Source: Streptosporangiaceae bacterium
GTDB taxonomy: Bacteria > Actinomycetota > Actinomycetes > Streptosporangiales > Streptosporangiaceae
Assembly: GCA_030052355.1 (NCBI GenBank)
Contig: JASIGS010000077.1
Coordinates: 1-13,463, forward strand
Direction of reading: 5' to 3'
Length of the DNA: 13,463 bases
Positions 1-5,778 of this stretch are shown piece after piece (positions within the stretch are counted from its first letter, which is position 1; each line of letters opens with the position of its first letter). Below the pieces are notes generated by a model, which saw only the letters and a list, made by a program, of their open reading frames with translations, was not told where the DNA came from and ran no database searches. The translations under genes and the position numbers were made by a program.

Positions 1-552
1 CACGGACATGCCGGCGTGCGCGGGACGGGCAGACGGGTCGGTCTTGACGAGCACGGGCAGCGGGTCAGCGTGGCGCGCGTTGGTGATCCACGTCTTCCTG
101 CCATTGATCACGTACGAGTCGCCGTCGCGGCGGGCGGTGGTCTGTATCCCCTGAAGGTCGCTGCCGGCGCCGGGTTCGGTGAGCCCGATGCCCGTCCGCC
201 GCTTGCCCGTGGCGAGTTCTGGGAGGTAACGACTTTTCTGCAGGCCGGTGCCGTACCTCGCGATCATCCAGCACGACAGCGAATGACTGCCGATGATCCC
301 GGCGACTCCCATCCAGCCGCGCGAGATCTCCTCGAACACGATGGCCAGCGACACCATGTCGGCGCCCATGCCACCGAACTCCTCAGGAACGCAGAGCCCG
401 AACAGCCCCAGGTCCGCCATCGTCTCGACAATGCCGTCCGGGTAGACGCCCTCGGCTTCCAGTTCACGGGCCACGGGACGGATCTGCTCGTCGGTGAACT
501 TGCGGATGGTGTCCCGCAACAGCCGCTGCTCGGCTGTGAGCTCAAAATCCAT
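1..552 (-). CDS. Acyl-CoA dehydrogenase, N-terminal part (runs off the left edge)
   Basis: Flavoenzyme family that oxidises acyl-CoA to enoyl-CoA (beta-oxidation or branched-chain degradation). The visible 184 codons start MDFELTAEQRLLRDTIRKF. Residues 1-115 match the N-terminal helical domain of acyl-CoA dehydrogenases (LGLFGLCVPEEFGGMGAD near 48-65). Residues 120-184 are the start of the middle beta domain, with the flavin/substrate loop GIGLTEPGAGSD (121-132) and VINGRKTWITNA (148-159). The catalytic Glu lies in the missing C-terminal half, so acyl specificity cannot be judged. The start is fixed by GGAG six bases upstream of the ATG. The gene overlaps the end of the NRDE gene by 11 bases, so the two are probably translationally coupled. 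Family certain, substrate unknown. Confidence 0.93.
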   Translation of the reverse strand, partial: MDFELTAEQRLLRDTIRKFTDEQIRPVARELEAEGVYPDGIVETMADLGLFGLCVPEEFGGMGADMVSLAIVFEEISRGWMGVAGIIGSHSLSCWMIARYGTGLQKSRYLPELATGKRRTGIGLTEPGAGSDLQGIQTTARRDGDSYVINGRKTWITNARHADPLPVLVKTDPSARPAHAGMSV

Positions 553-1390
553 CGGCGGCTCCGTTCGTCGGCGGCTCGTTCCCGTCATCTTCGGCGGAGG
601 CGCCTGCAGTCCACAAGTCCGATACGTCCCGCATCGGTACCTCGCACGGGTGCCCGTCGGCGACCCGGACTCGCGGCGCGCCCGACGCGGGCACGCAGAC
701 GGTCGTCGCCGACCTGGTGCCGTGCAACGCGGTGTGCACGCAGGCTGCCGAGGCCTCCGGCGGCCTGATCAAGCCCGCCCGGATGACCTGTGGCTCAGCG
801 ATGGCGGGCTCGTGGTCGCGCAGCACGCTCTCCAGCGCGGCAACGGTGCTCCCCGGGCTGGCGTCAGGTTGCCGGGTCCGAGCCCGCTCGATGAGCTTGC
901 TGACCAGGTCCACCTTCGCGGACTTGGCCCGCAGTGGCTGGTTCTCCAGGATGTACAGCCCGGGTCGCAGCTGTTCCACCTCGAGCCGGCTGCCGCCGGG
1001 GATGCCGACCGAGAACAGGGCGTCCCGGTCCCCGATCAGCATCCAGCACGGGTTGTATTCGGCAGCATCTAGTTTCGCGGTCACCTCTGTTATCGCCTCA
1101 GCCGCCGTGGGATGACTGGCGAAGGCGACGGGCAGCTCGCCGCGCGAGCGCTTGGTCGGGTCCCGGCCCTCCATCGAGGGCTGATTGACAAGGGCTGCCA
1201 CCAGGCCGTACTCGTTGACCGCCAGCCACGTTCCGCCCGCGAGCTCGTCCCTGCCGCCGAGAATCCGCGGCCCGGCCGCACGCAGCGCGGTCATGGCCAC
1301 GGTAGGCCGTTCGTACAGTTCGTCCCTGTTGGCCGCCACGATCAGAGGTGCACCGGGCACGACCTGGAACATCACGATGAGAAGGCACAC
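542..1390 (-). CDS. NRDE (TANGO2-like) family protein
   Basis: 282-aa protein starting MCLLIVMFQVV and carrying VAANRDELYERP (NRDE at residues 21-24), the hallmark of the NRDE/TANGO2 family. The family has an Ntn-hydrolase-like fold in which Cys2 could be an N-terminal nucleophile after Met removal; its biochemical role is poorly defined (heme handling and lipid homeostasis are proposed for eukaryotic TANGO2). The C-terminal part has ACVHTALHGTRSATTVCV, typical of the family end. I chose the GTG at 1390 because only this start places Cys at position 2. There is no Shine-Dalgarno, but a TAGCGT -10 hexamer lies 7 bases upstream, which fits a leaderless mRNA. The open frame continues upstream to 1912 inside the phosphatase gene, but that part is low-complexity shadow sequence. 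The 3' end overlaps the acyl-CoA dehydrogenase start. Confidence 0.88.
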   Translation of the reverse strand: MCLLIVMFQVVPGAPLIVAANRDELYERPTVAMTALRAAGPRILGGRDELAGGTWLAVNEYGLVAALVNQPSMEGRDPTKRSRGELPVAFASHPTAAEAITEVTAKLDAAEYNPCWMLIGDRDALFSVGIPGGSRLEVEQLRPGLYILENQPLRAKSAKVDLVSKLIERARTRQPDASPGSTVAALESVLRDHEPAIAEPQVIRAGLIRPPEASAACVHTALHGTRSATTVCVPASGAPRVRVADGHPCEVPMRDVSDLWTAGASAEDDGNEPPTNGAADGF

Positions 1391-1397
1391 GCTTCGA

Positions 1398-1403
1398 ACG
1401 CTA
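1398..1403 (-). promoter_or_regulatory. Possible -10 box (TAGCGT) of a leaderless promoter
   Basis: TAGCGT fits the actinobacterial TAnnnT -10 pattern. It ends 7 bases before the GTG start at 1390, so transcription would begin at or within a base or two of the start codon. No clear -35 hexamer is seen 16-19 bases upstream. Inference from spacing only. Confidence 0.35.
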
Positions 1404-1479
1404 GCCGAACAGCGCGCTCCTGACCCGGTCGGCGACCGCCTGACGTCGGGGACACGACCCGGCGTACCGGCGAGCCCGG

Positions 1480-2199
1480 TCAGGCGAGATGGGCGGTGTC
1501 GTTGTAGCCGCGCACGATCCAGCGCTCCGCGGTGACCACGAGCCGGGAGATCGAGGCGTTGTCGGCCCCGGTGAACGCGAACGGCCGGGAACTGGTGGCC
1601 TGGGCGAGCGCCTCGCCGATCACGCCGCCGTGGGTGAATACCGCGACTCGCTGGCCTGGATGAGCGCCGGCGAGCCGTTCGAGCACGCCGCGGATCCTGG
1701 CGGTGAACTCGGCACTCGGCTCCGCCCCAGGTATCACGTCCCAGCGTTCCTCGGCGAGCATCCGCAGGCTGATCGGGTCGCCCGTCGCCACCATCTTGCG
1801 GAACAGGCCGCCCTCCCAGTCGCCGAGGTGAACCTCCCGCAGGTCGGGATCCGCCTTCGCCGCCAGGCCGAGTTGCTCGGCGAGTGGCGCCGCGGTCTGC
1901 GCGGTCCGGCACAGGTTTGACACGTAGATGGCGTCCACGCCGCCCTCGGCCGCCAGCCGGGCGCAGACCCGCCGGGCCTGCCCGGCGCCTTCGGGCGACA
2001 GCGGCGGATCGCCCTGCCCGCCGACGAGCTGGAACGGGCTGCCGTCCACGTAGGCCTCGGACTGGCCGTGCCGGACGAGCAGCAGTTCCGTCGCACCCGG
2101 CGGCGGCTGGAAGCTGCGCTGGCGGAACTGAGCGGGCTCGGCCTGACCATTGCCTGGGTGCGTCACAAGCCCTGAAGCGTACCGGCCGGAAAGGAACAT
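1480..2199 (-). CDS. Histidine phosphatase superfamily (phosphoglycerate-mutase-like) protein
   Basis: 239-aa protein of the histidine phosphatase superfamily, whose members form a phosphohistidine and hydrolyse or transfer phosphate on small molecules. Residues 38-48 read TELLLVRHGQS, the RHG motif with nucleophile His44. SPEGAGQARR (68-77) and LREVHLGDWEG (120-130, acid Glu122) follow, and FTHGG gives the second His at 190. Length and motifs fit the GpmB/CobC-like branch; the substrate is unknown. The start is a choice between ATG at 2199 (GGGG five bases upstream) and GTG at 2166; I prefer ATG 2199, though residues 1-36 are not part of the core fold. The stop lies 89 bases before the NRDE start. 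The gene is divergent from the WYL regulator. Confidence 0.88.
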   Translation of the reverse strand: MFLSGRYASGLVTHPGNGQAEPAQFRQRSFQPPPGATELLLVRHGQSEAYVDGSPFQLVGGQGDPPLSPEGAGQARRVCARLAAEGGVDAIYVSNLCRTAQTAAPLAEQLGLAAKADPDLREVHLGDWEGGLFRKMVATGDPISLRMLAEERWDVIPGAEPSAEFTARIRGVLERLAGAHPGQRVAVFTHGGVIGEALAQATSSRPFAFTGADNASISRLVVTAERWIVRGYNDTAHLA

Positions 2200-2222
2200 C
2201 AGGTCCCCGGCCGAGCCGACGC

Positions 2223-2267
2223 CAGCGCGGTCGATCTCAGCGCGGTCGATCTCAGCGCGGTCGATGT
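2223..2267. repeat. Three tandem 15-bp repeats in a divergent intergenic region
   Basis: CAGCGCGGTCGATCT occurs at 2223-2237 and 2238-2252, with a third copy at 2253-2267 differing at one base (GATGT). The repeats lie between the divergent phosphatase (start 2199) and WYL regulator (start 2331). They could be operator sites, or simple replication-slippage repeats. No function is shown. Confidence 0.8.
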
Positions 2268-2282
2268 CGAAGAGACAGCCCG

Positions 2283-2293
2283 CAGCTAAGCTG
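2283..2293 (+). promoter_or_regulatory. Palindrome CAGCT-A-AGCTG with possible -10 (TAAGCT)
   Basis: A perfect 5-1-5 inverted repeat about 38 bases before the WYL regulator ATG. The embedded TAAGCT (2287-2292) fits TAnnnT. No convincing -35 was found at the right distance. A candidate core promoter or autoregulatory site for the regulator gene; low certainty. Confidence 0.25.
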
Positions 2294-2330
2294 TATTCCG
2301 GACATTCTACTTCCTGAACAGTGGCGTGCG

Positions 2331-3296
2331 ATGAAAGAAGAAGCCAGCCCCACGGCACGAGCGCTGCTAGCTCTCGAGCTGATCCAGGCCAGCCCCGGTA
2401 TCACCGCGGAACGACTCGCCGACAAGCTCGGCGTCTCGGAACGGGCCTGCCGGCGCTACATCGGAATCCTCCGCGAAGCCGAGATCCCGATCGAGTCGGT
2501 TCGCGGGCCCTACGGCGGCTACCGGGTCGGACGCGGGCTTCGGCTGCCGCCGCTGATATTCGGCGCCACCGAGGCACTGGGCCTGGTCATGGCCGTGCTC
2601 GACGGCCACCACAACGCCAGCGACCCCAGCGACCTGGTCGGCGGCGCGCTAGGCAAGATCATGCGCGCGCTGCCGGAGCCGGTGGCCGCCCAGGCCGAGG
2701 CTGTCCGGCGCGCAACTGCGCCGGCGCCCGACCGAGCTGCCGCGCGGCCCGACCCGGAGACCACGACGATCCTCGTGCAGGCGTGCTCGAACCGCCGACG
2801 GGTCCGGCTCGACTACCGGTCCGCCGCGGGCTCGGAGTGGGTCATCGAGGCCGACCCGTGGGCGGTCGTGGTACGCCACGGCCGCTGGTACCTCCTGTGC
2901 TGGTCCCACACCACACGCGCCACCCGGGCATACCGCATCGACCGGACCGCCAACGTGCAGGTTCTCGATGCTCCGTTCAGCCCGCCCGACGATCTTGACC
3001 CCGTCAGGATGCTGGAGGAGCACCTCGCCGTGGGGTGGGAATACCAGACCGAGGTCGTCTTCGACGCGCCCTTCGAAAGGGTGGCGCGGTGCATCCCCAG
3101 GACCCTCGGCCGACTGCAACCGGTCGATGCGGATAGCTGCCGCCTGAACGGCAGTACCAGTGAGCCGGAGTGGTATGCCGTACAGCTCGCGGCTGCGCCA
3201 GCGCCGTACCGGATCCTGAAGTCCACAGAGATCCAGGATGCGGCGCGCGCTCTCGGGCACCGGCTGCTCGCCGCCGGCAGCCCGCCTCCTTCATAG
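2331..3296 (+). CDS. WYL-domain transcriptional regulator (HTH_11 + WYL)
   Basis: 321-aa DNA-binding regulator of the YafY/DeoR-like WYL class. Residues 8-65 form a winged helix-turn-helix: ITAERLADKLGVSERACRRY (24-43), then the wing GPYGGYRVGRG (59-69). A helical linker leads to the WYL domain from about 150, with GRWYLLCW (184-191, the Trp-Tyr-Leu signature) and RAYRIDR (199-205, the conserved Arg cluster that binds ligand or nucleic acid in studied members). A WCX-like C-terminal region follows (240-315). ATG 2331 begins just before the HTH; no strong ribosome site is seen, and the open frame extends to 1884 only through repeat and shadow sequence. WYL proteins include PafB/PafC, DNA-damage activators. 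This gene is alone rather than a PafBC pair and far from a pup/proteasome locus, so it is more likely a local regulator of neighbours. Confidence 0.9.
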   Translation: MKEEASPTARALLALELIQASPGITAERLADKLGVSERACRRYIGILREAEIPIESVRGPYGGYRVGRGLRLPPLIFGATEALGLVMAVLDGHHNASDPSDLVGGALGKIMRALPEPVAAQAEAVRRATAPAPDRAAARPDPETTTILVQACSNRRRVRLDYRSAAGSEWVIEADPWAVVVRHGRWYLLCWSHTTRATRAYRIDRTANVQVLDAPFSPPDDLDPVRMLEEHLAVGWEYQTEVVFDAPFERVARCIPRTLGRLQPVDADSCRLNGSTSEPEWYAVQLAAAPAPYRILKSTEIQDAARALGHRLLAAGSPPPS

Positions 3297-3313
3297 CGGG
3301 ATCCGCCCGCCTC

Positions 3314-3334
3314 ACCGGCCCGGGCCGCGCCGGT
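3314..3334. terminator. Possible bidirectional GC-rich hairpin between convergent genes
   Basis: ACCGGC (3314-3319) pairs with GCCGGT (3329-3334) across a 9-base loop; GGCCCGGGCC inside is also palindromic. It sits in the 41-base gap between the convergent WYL regulator and AhpD-like gene. There is no U-tract. Low-certainty terminator. Confidence 0.35.
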
Positions 3335-3337
3335 TGA

Positions 3338-3811
3338 TCACCCCCACTGACCGGGCTCGTAGTCGCCGGCGGGCTGCCGGGTGATCACGTTGAGGCGGTT
3401 GTAGGTGTTGATGAGGGCGATGATGCACACAAGCGCCGCGAGCTGGTCTTCGTCGTAGTACTTCGCGGCGTTGGCCCACACATCGTCGCTGACTCCGCCA
3501 GCCGCGTCGGCGAGGCGGGTGCCCTGTTCGGCGAGTTCCAGGGCGGCACGCTCCGCGTCACTGAACACAATCGCGTCGCGCCACGCCGCCACCAGGTTGA
3601 GCCGCACCCGGGTCTCTCCAGCGTGCTCGGCGTCCTTGGTGTGCATGTCGGTGCAGCCCGAGCAGCCGTTGATCTGGCTCGCCCTTATCTTCACCAACTC
3701 CTGCGTCGCTTTGGGCAGCGACGACTCGGTCACTGCGGCACCCGCCGCGTTGATGTGCTTGCCGAACTTCATCGCGAGCTGGCTGCCATGCCAGTCAAGC
3801 CGGGACTCCAT
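3338..3811 (-). CDS. Carboxymuconolactone decarboxylase / AhpD family protein
   Basis: 157-aa member of the AhpD-like CMD family, typically thiol peroxidases or related CxxC proteins. The core is LVKIRASQINGCSGCTDMHT (43-62), with CSGC as the redox-active CxxC pair and the following His as the proton-relay position. The C-terminal DEDQLAALVCIIALINTYNR is the usual family helix. Length and motif match the all-alpha AhpD-like subgroup rather than true carboxymuconolactone decarboxylase. ATG 3811 has AAGGAG six bases upstream; the open frame continues to 3910 through the promoter region. It is divergent from the pentapeptide-DinB gene. A TGTCACA-N16-TGTC element upstream suggests control by an ECF41-type sigma factor encoded elsewhere. 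Confidence 0.92.
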   Translation of the reverse strand: MESRLDWHGSQLAMKFGKHINAAGAAVTESSLPKATQELVKIRASQINGCSGCTDMHTKDAEHAGETRVRLNLVAAWRDAIVFSDAERAALELAEQGTRLADAAGGVSDDVWANAAKYYDEDQLAALVCIIALINTYNRLNVITRQPAGDYEPGQWG

Positions 3812-3836
3812 GGTGATCTCCTTCTGCCTTCTGCCA

Positions 3837-3847
3837 GGTGTCACACC
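3837..3847. promoter_or_regulatory. Palindrome GGTGT-C-ACACC near the AhpD-like gene start site
   Basis: A perfect 5-1-5 inverted repeat placed 8-18 bases downstream of the putative -10 of the AhpD-like gene, so around its transcription start. GGTGTCAC here is also the reverse complement of GTGACACC at 3876-3883 in the -35 region. It could be an operator or a second sigma contact sequence. Visible in sequence; role inferred. Confidence 0.3.
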
Positions 3848-3854
3848 CTTCTGA

Positions 3855-3881
3855 GACACCGTGGCCGGGCAGTTTGTGACA
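3855..3881 (-). promoter_or_regulatory. ECF41-type promoter for the AhpD-like gene
   Basis: On the minus strand: TGTCACA (3881-3875), a spacer of exactly 16 bases, then TGTC (3858-3855). The published ECF41 consensus is TGTCACA-N16-CGTC, so the -35 and spacing match fully and one -10 base differs. ECF41 sigma factors typically control carboxymuconolactone decarboxylases, oxidoreductases or epimerases, which is the class of gene found downstream. The sigma gene is usually adjacent; here it is absent. Confidence 0.6.
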
Positions 3882-3900
3882 CCGGGCCGCGGCCGGTCCG

Positions 3901-3923
3901 CTGTCGGCACCGGCTCTTAGCAT
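3901..3923 (+). promoter_or_regulatory. PafBC/RecA-NDp-like promoter upstream of the pentapeptide-DinB gene
   Basis: CTGTCGGCA, 8 bases, then TAGCAT. The LexA-independent DNA-damage promoter of actinobacteria is TTGTCRGTG-N8-TAnnnT; the TGTCRG core, spacing and -10 all fit, with mismatches at positions 1, 8 and 9. The expected start is near 3930, giving a leader of about 60 bases. A 27-base stretch here (3901-3927) is identical at 23 positions to 5285-5311 upstream of another gene. Confidence 0.55.
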
Positions 3924-3989
3924 GGTCTCTCGCAGACGGCCGACGGCCGCATTGGCCAGCGGCTAGAGGGCGCTCGACAAGGAGAAGCC

Positions 3990-4751
3990 ATGGCAACTTT
4001 CACCGGGTCTGACGACCTGCGCGGAGCGGAGTTCGTCGACGCGGACCTGCGCGGCGCGCGCTTCGTCGGCGCTGACCTGTCCGGTGTCGTGATGCGCGGA
4101 GTCCAGGTGGATGGAACGGACATCGACGCGCCGTGGCTCCTCGAAGGCGAGAGCTTCTTGCGCGTCAACGGCGTCGACGTGACCCCATTCGTCGACGCCG
4201 AACTCAACCGGCGGTTCCCCGGGCGAGCCGGGCGGCGCGCAGCAGATCCGGACGGTCTGCGCGCGGCCTGGGCTGCGCTCGAGCGCGCCTGGTCGGCAAC
4301 GCTCGAGCGGGTCGCGTCGATGCCGGCGGGCACGGTCGATATCTCGGTGGACGGCGAGTGGTCGTTCGCGCAGACGCTGCGGCACCTGGTCGTGGCCACG
4401 GACATGTGGCTGGGCCGCGCGATCCTTGAGATCGAGCAGCCATTCCACCCCCTGGGTCTGGTGGACACCGCCACCGCCGGGGAAGACGGCTTGGACATGT
4501 CGGTCTTCACGACGGCTACGCCTTCGTACTCTGAGGTCCTCGAGGCACGGGCAGACCGCGTCGCGATGGTGCGCGACTTCCTCGCCAGCGTCACATCAGA
4601 CGAGCTGGCCTCGGCGCGCAAGAACCCGCACGCCCCCAAGTACCCGGAGACCACCCTCTCGTGCTTGCACACGATCCTCGAGGAGGAGTGGGAGCACCAC
4701 CGCTACGCAACACGCGACCTCGACGCGATCGAGGCGAAGTACGACACATGA
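3990..4751 (+). CDS. Pentapeptide-repeat / DinB-fold fusion protein
   Basis: 253-aa two-part protein. Residues 9-42 are short pentapeptide-type repeats (LRGAEFVDADLRGARFVGAD, then LSGVVMRG), expected to form a small beta-helix turn. Residues from about 85 to 250 form a four-helix DinB_2-like domain; candidate metal-binding histidines are in RHLVVATDMW and near the end in LHTILEEEWEHHRYA. DinB-fold proteins are often metal-dependent thiol transferases (mycothiol S-transferases in actinomycetes) or of unknown activity. The start is supported by AAGGAG five bases upstream of the ATG. It is transcribed from a PafBC-like promoter and convergent with the VOC gene. The two-domain architecture occurs in actinomycetes as far as I recall; the substrate is not known. 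Confidence 0.85.
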   Translation: MATFTGSDDLRGAEFVDADLRGARFVGADLSGVVMRGVQVDGTDIDAPWLLEGESFLRVNGVDVTPFVDAELNRRFPGRAGRRAADPDGLRAAWAALERAWSATLERVASMPAGTVDISVDGEWSFAQTLRHLVVATDMWLGRAILEIEQPFHPLGLVDTATAGEDGLDMSVFTTATPSYSEVLEARADRVAMVRDFLASVTSDELASARKNPHAPKYPETTLSCLHTILEEEWEHHRYATRDLDAIEAKYDT

Positions 4752-4759
4752 GCCCGGCG

Positions 4760-4776
4760 CGCGCGGCCACCGCGCG
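4760..4776. terminator. Hairpin between convergent genes
   Basis: CGCGCGG-CCA-CCGCGCG: a perfect 7-bp GC stem with a 3-base loop in the 39-base gap between the convergent pentapeptide-DinB and VOC genes. No U-tract follows on either strand, which is common in actinomycetes. Plausible bidirectional terminator. Confidence 0.5.
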
Positions 4777-4790
4777 GACACGGCGCTGGT

Positions 4791-5195
4791 TTAACCCTCC
4801 GGGTAGACGGCCTCGCCTTGCCAGAAGTACCAGCTGTATCCCCACGGGTCCGTGATGTGACAGGATCGCGGCCCGTAGGGCTCGTCCCTGGGCGCCTCGA
4901 TCTCCCCGCCCGCCTCCCGGATCCGCTCGTACTGGGCGTCGACGTCGGTCACTGCGACTATGTGCAAAGCGCTGGCGCCAAACTCAGGATCGTTACCCGA
5001 CGTGGCGCTGATGTCGATCCTGGTCGGCCCGACTGCGAGCTCGCCTTCCTGCCAGCGGCCGTCGCTGTCCCGCTTGACCCGCCGCGGATCGACCGGACCG
5101 AAGCCGAGCACGTGGCTCAGCCAGTCGGCCGCCGCGTCACCGTCCGGGTACCGCAGGTAGGCGGTCACCCCGAGGAATTCCGTCTCGTCGCTCAT
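4791..5195 (-). CDS. VOC (glyoxalase/bleomycin-resistance-like) family protein
   Basis: 134-aa vicinal-oxygen-chelate fold protein. The N-terminal half has VTAYLRYPDGDAAADWLSHV and LGFGPVD (10-36), the usual first beta-alpha-beta module. The second module has ALHIVAVTDVDAQYERIREA (76-95) and ends in HITDPWGYSWYFWQ (113-126). The DPWGY signature is typical of the subgroup, but the final metal-ligand Glu seen in glyoxalase I is not evident, so enzymatic activity is uncertain; such proteins may bind drugs or small metabolites. ATG 5195 starts directly before the fold; an upstream ATG at 5246 would add 17 residues spanning a hairpin. It is divergent from the MmcQ/YjbR gene. Confidence 0.85.
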   Translation of the reverse strand: MSDETEFLGVTAYLRYPDGDAAADWLSHVLGFGPVDPRRVKRDSDGRWQEGELAVGPTRIDISATSGNDPEFGASALHIVAVTDVDAQYERIREAGGEIEAPRDEPYGPRSCHITDPWGYSWYFWQGEAVYPEG

Positions 5196-5234
5196 GTGCC
5201 CATCGTGCCCCCCGGCTATCCCGCGAATCCTTGG

Positions 5235-5252
5235 AAAAACCGGCACTGCCGG
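5235..5252 (-). terminator. Terminator-like hairpin with T-tract upstream of the VOC gene
   Basis: On the minus strand CCGGCAGTGCCGG (5252-5240) is followed directly by TTTTT (5239-5235). The stem is short (5 bp with a 3-base loop, or a 6-1-6 palindrome). It lies about 40 bases before the VOC start, so it could be a leader attenuator, a stop for antisense transcription from the right, or a palindromic operator. No leader peptide or riboswitch is recognisable. Confidence 0.3.
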
Positions 5253-5284
5253 ACGCGCGGAGCGAGCGCCGTCAGGCGAGCCGG

Positions 5285-5307
5285 CTGTCGGCGCCGGTCC
5301 CTAGCAT
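5285..5307 (+). promoter_or_regulatory. PafBC/RecA-NDp-like promoter upstream of the MmcQ/YjbR gene
   Basis: CTGTCGGCG, 8 bases (CCGGTCCC), then TAGCAT: the same layout as the element at 3901-3923, with better agreement to TTGTCRGTG at the last base. The predicted start is near 5314, giving a leader of about 30 bases before ATG 5346. Confidence 0.55.
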
Positions 5308-5345
5308 GGTCGTCATGCGAGCACGACGATCGCGGGTCTCCAACG

Positions 5346-5747
5346 ATGGCTGATGCGGACGACGTCCGCCGGCTCGCTCTTGCGCTGCCGCACGTCGAGG
5401 AGATCGACAGCGACGGCTTCGACTTCCGGGTCGGCGGCAAGGGGTTCGTCTGGTCTTACCCGGAGCGCCGGCCAGGCAGGCCGCGCGTGATCCGCACCGA
5501 CGTCGCAGTGCTTTACGTGGGCGACGAGGCGGAGAAGCAAGCTCTCCTGCTGGGCGAGCCAGATTTGTTCTTCACCGCGCCCGGCTACGACGACTGGCCG
5601 CTGGTCCTCTTGCGGCTGCCAAAGGTCGACGTCGGCCGCCTCACGGAGCTTGTTACCGATGCCTGGCGGATGCGCGCGCCGGACTCGTTAGCCGACTCAC
5701 CCGGCCAGCCTGGCGCCGGCGCGCCCGGGCATCGCGACGCTGGTTAG
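5346..5747 (+). CDS. MmcQ/YjbR family protein
   Basis: 133-aa protein of the MmcQ/YjbR fold (small alpha/beta proteins with a proposed, mostly untested DNA-binding role). Family features: N-terminal DVRRLALALPHVEE, GKGFVWSYPERR, then the conserved PDLFFTAPGYDDWPLVLLRL and a C-terminal LVTDAWRMRAP. The last 20 or so residues (SLADSPGQPGAG onward) are a disordered tail. The ATG is chosen at the beginning of the domain; the ribosome site is weak. The gene sits behind a damage-type promoter and is convergent with the acetyltransferase. A function in DNA damage is inferred from the promoter and family name only. Confidence 0.85.
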   Translation: MADADDVRRLALALPHVEEIDSDGFDFRVGGKGFVWSYPERRPGRPRVIRTDVAVLYVGDEAEKQALLLGEPDLFFTAPGYDDWPLVLLRLPKVDVGRLTELVTDAWRMRAPDSLADSPGQPGAGAPGHRDAG

Positions 5748-5778
5748 CGCGACGCCCGCGCGGCGACGAGCTAGCACC

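Noticed and set aside
264..545. Minus-strand 93-codon frame within the acyl-CoA dehydrogenase
   Set aside because: Offset frame of the true gene; the frame beginning at 552 gives the acyl-CoA dehydrogenase motifs.
1391..1912. N-terminal extension of the NRDE frame into the phosphatase gene
   Set aside because: It covers the phosphatase coding region in another minus-strand frame, and the family normally begins with Met-Cys at the GTG I chose.
1884..2330. N-terminal extension of the WYL regulator frame (149 extra codons)
   Set aside because: It overlaps the phosphatase gene on the other strand, consists of Arg/Pro-rich sequence plus the 15-bp repeats, and precedes the normal HTH start.
2331..3296. 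Idea that the WYL regulator is PafB or PafC itself
   Set aside because: PafB and PafC are usually encoded as a tandem pair near the Pup-proteasome genes; this is a single gene in another context. Only a tree could settle it.
5747..5761. GCGCG-ACGCC-CGCGC hairpin between the MmcQ/YjbR and acetyltransferase genes
   Set aside because: A 5-bp stem overlapping the stop codon is too weak to call a terminator.
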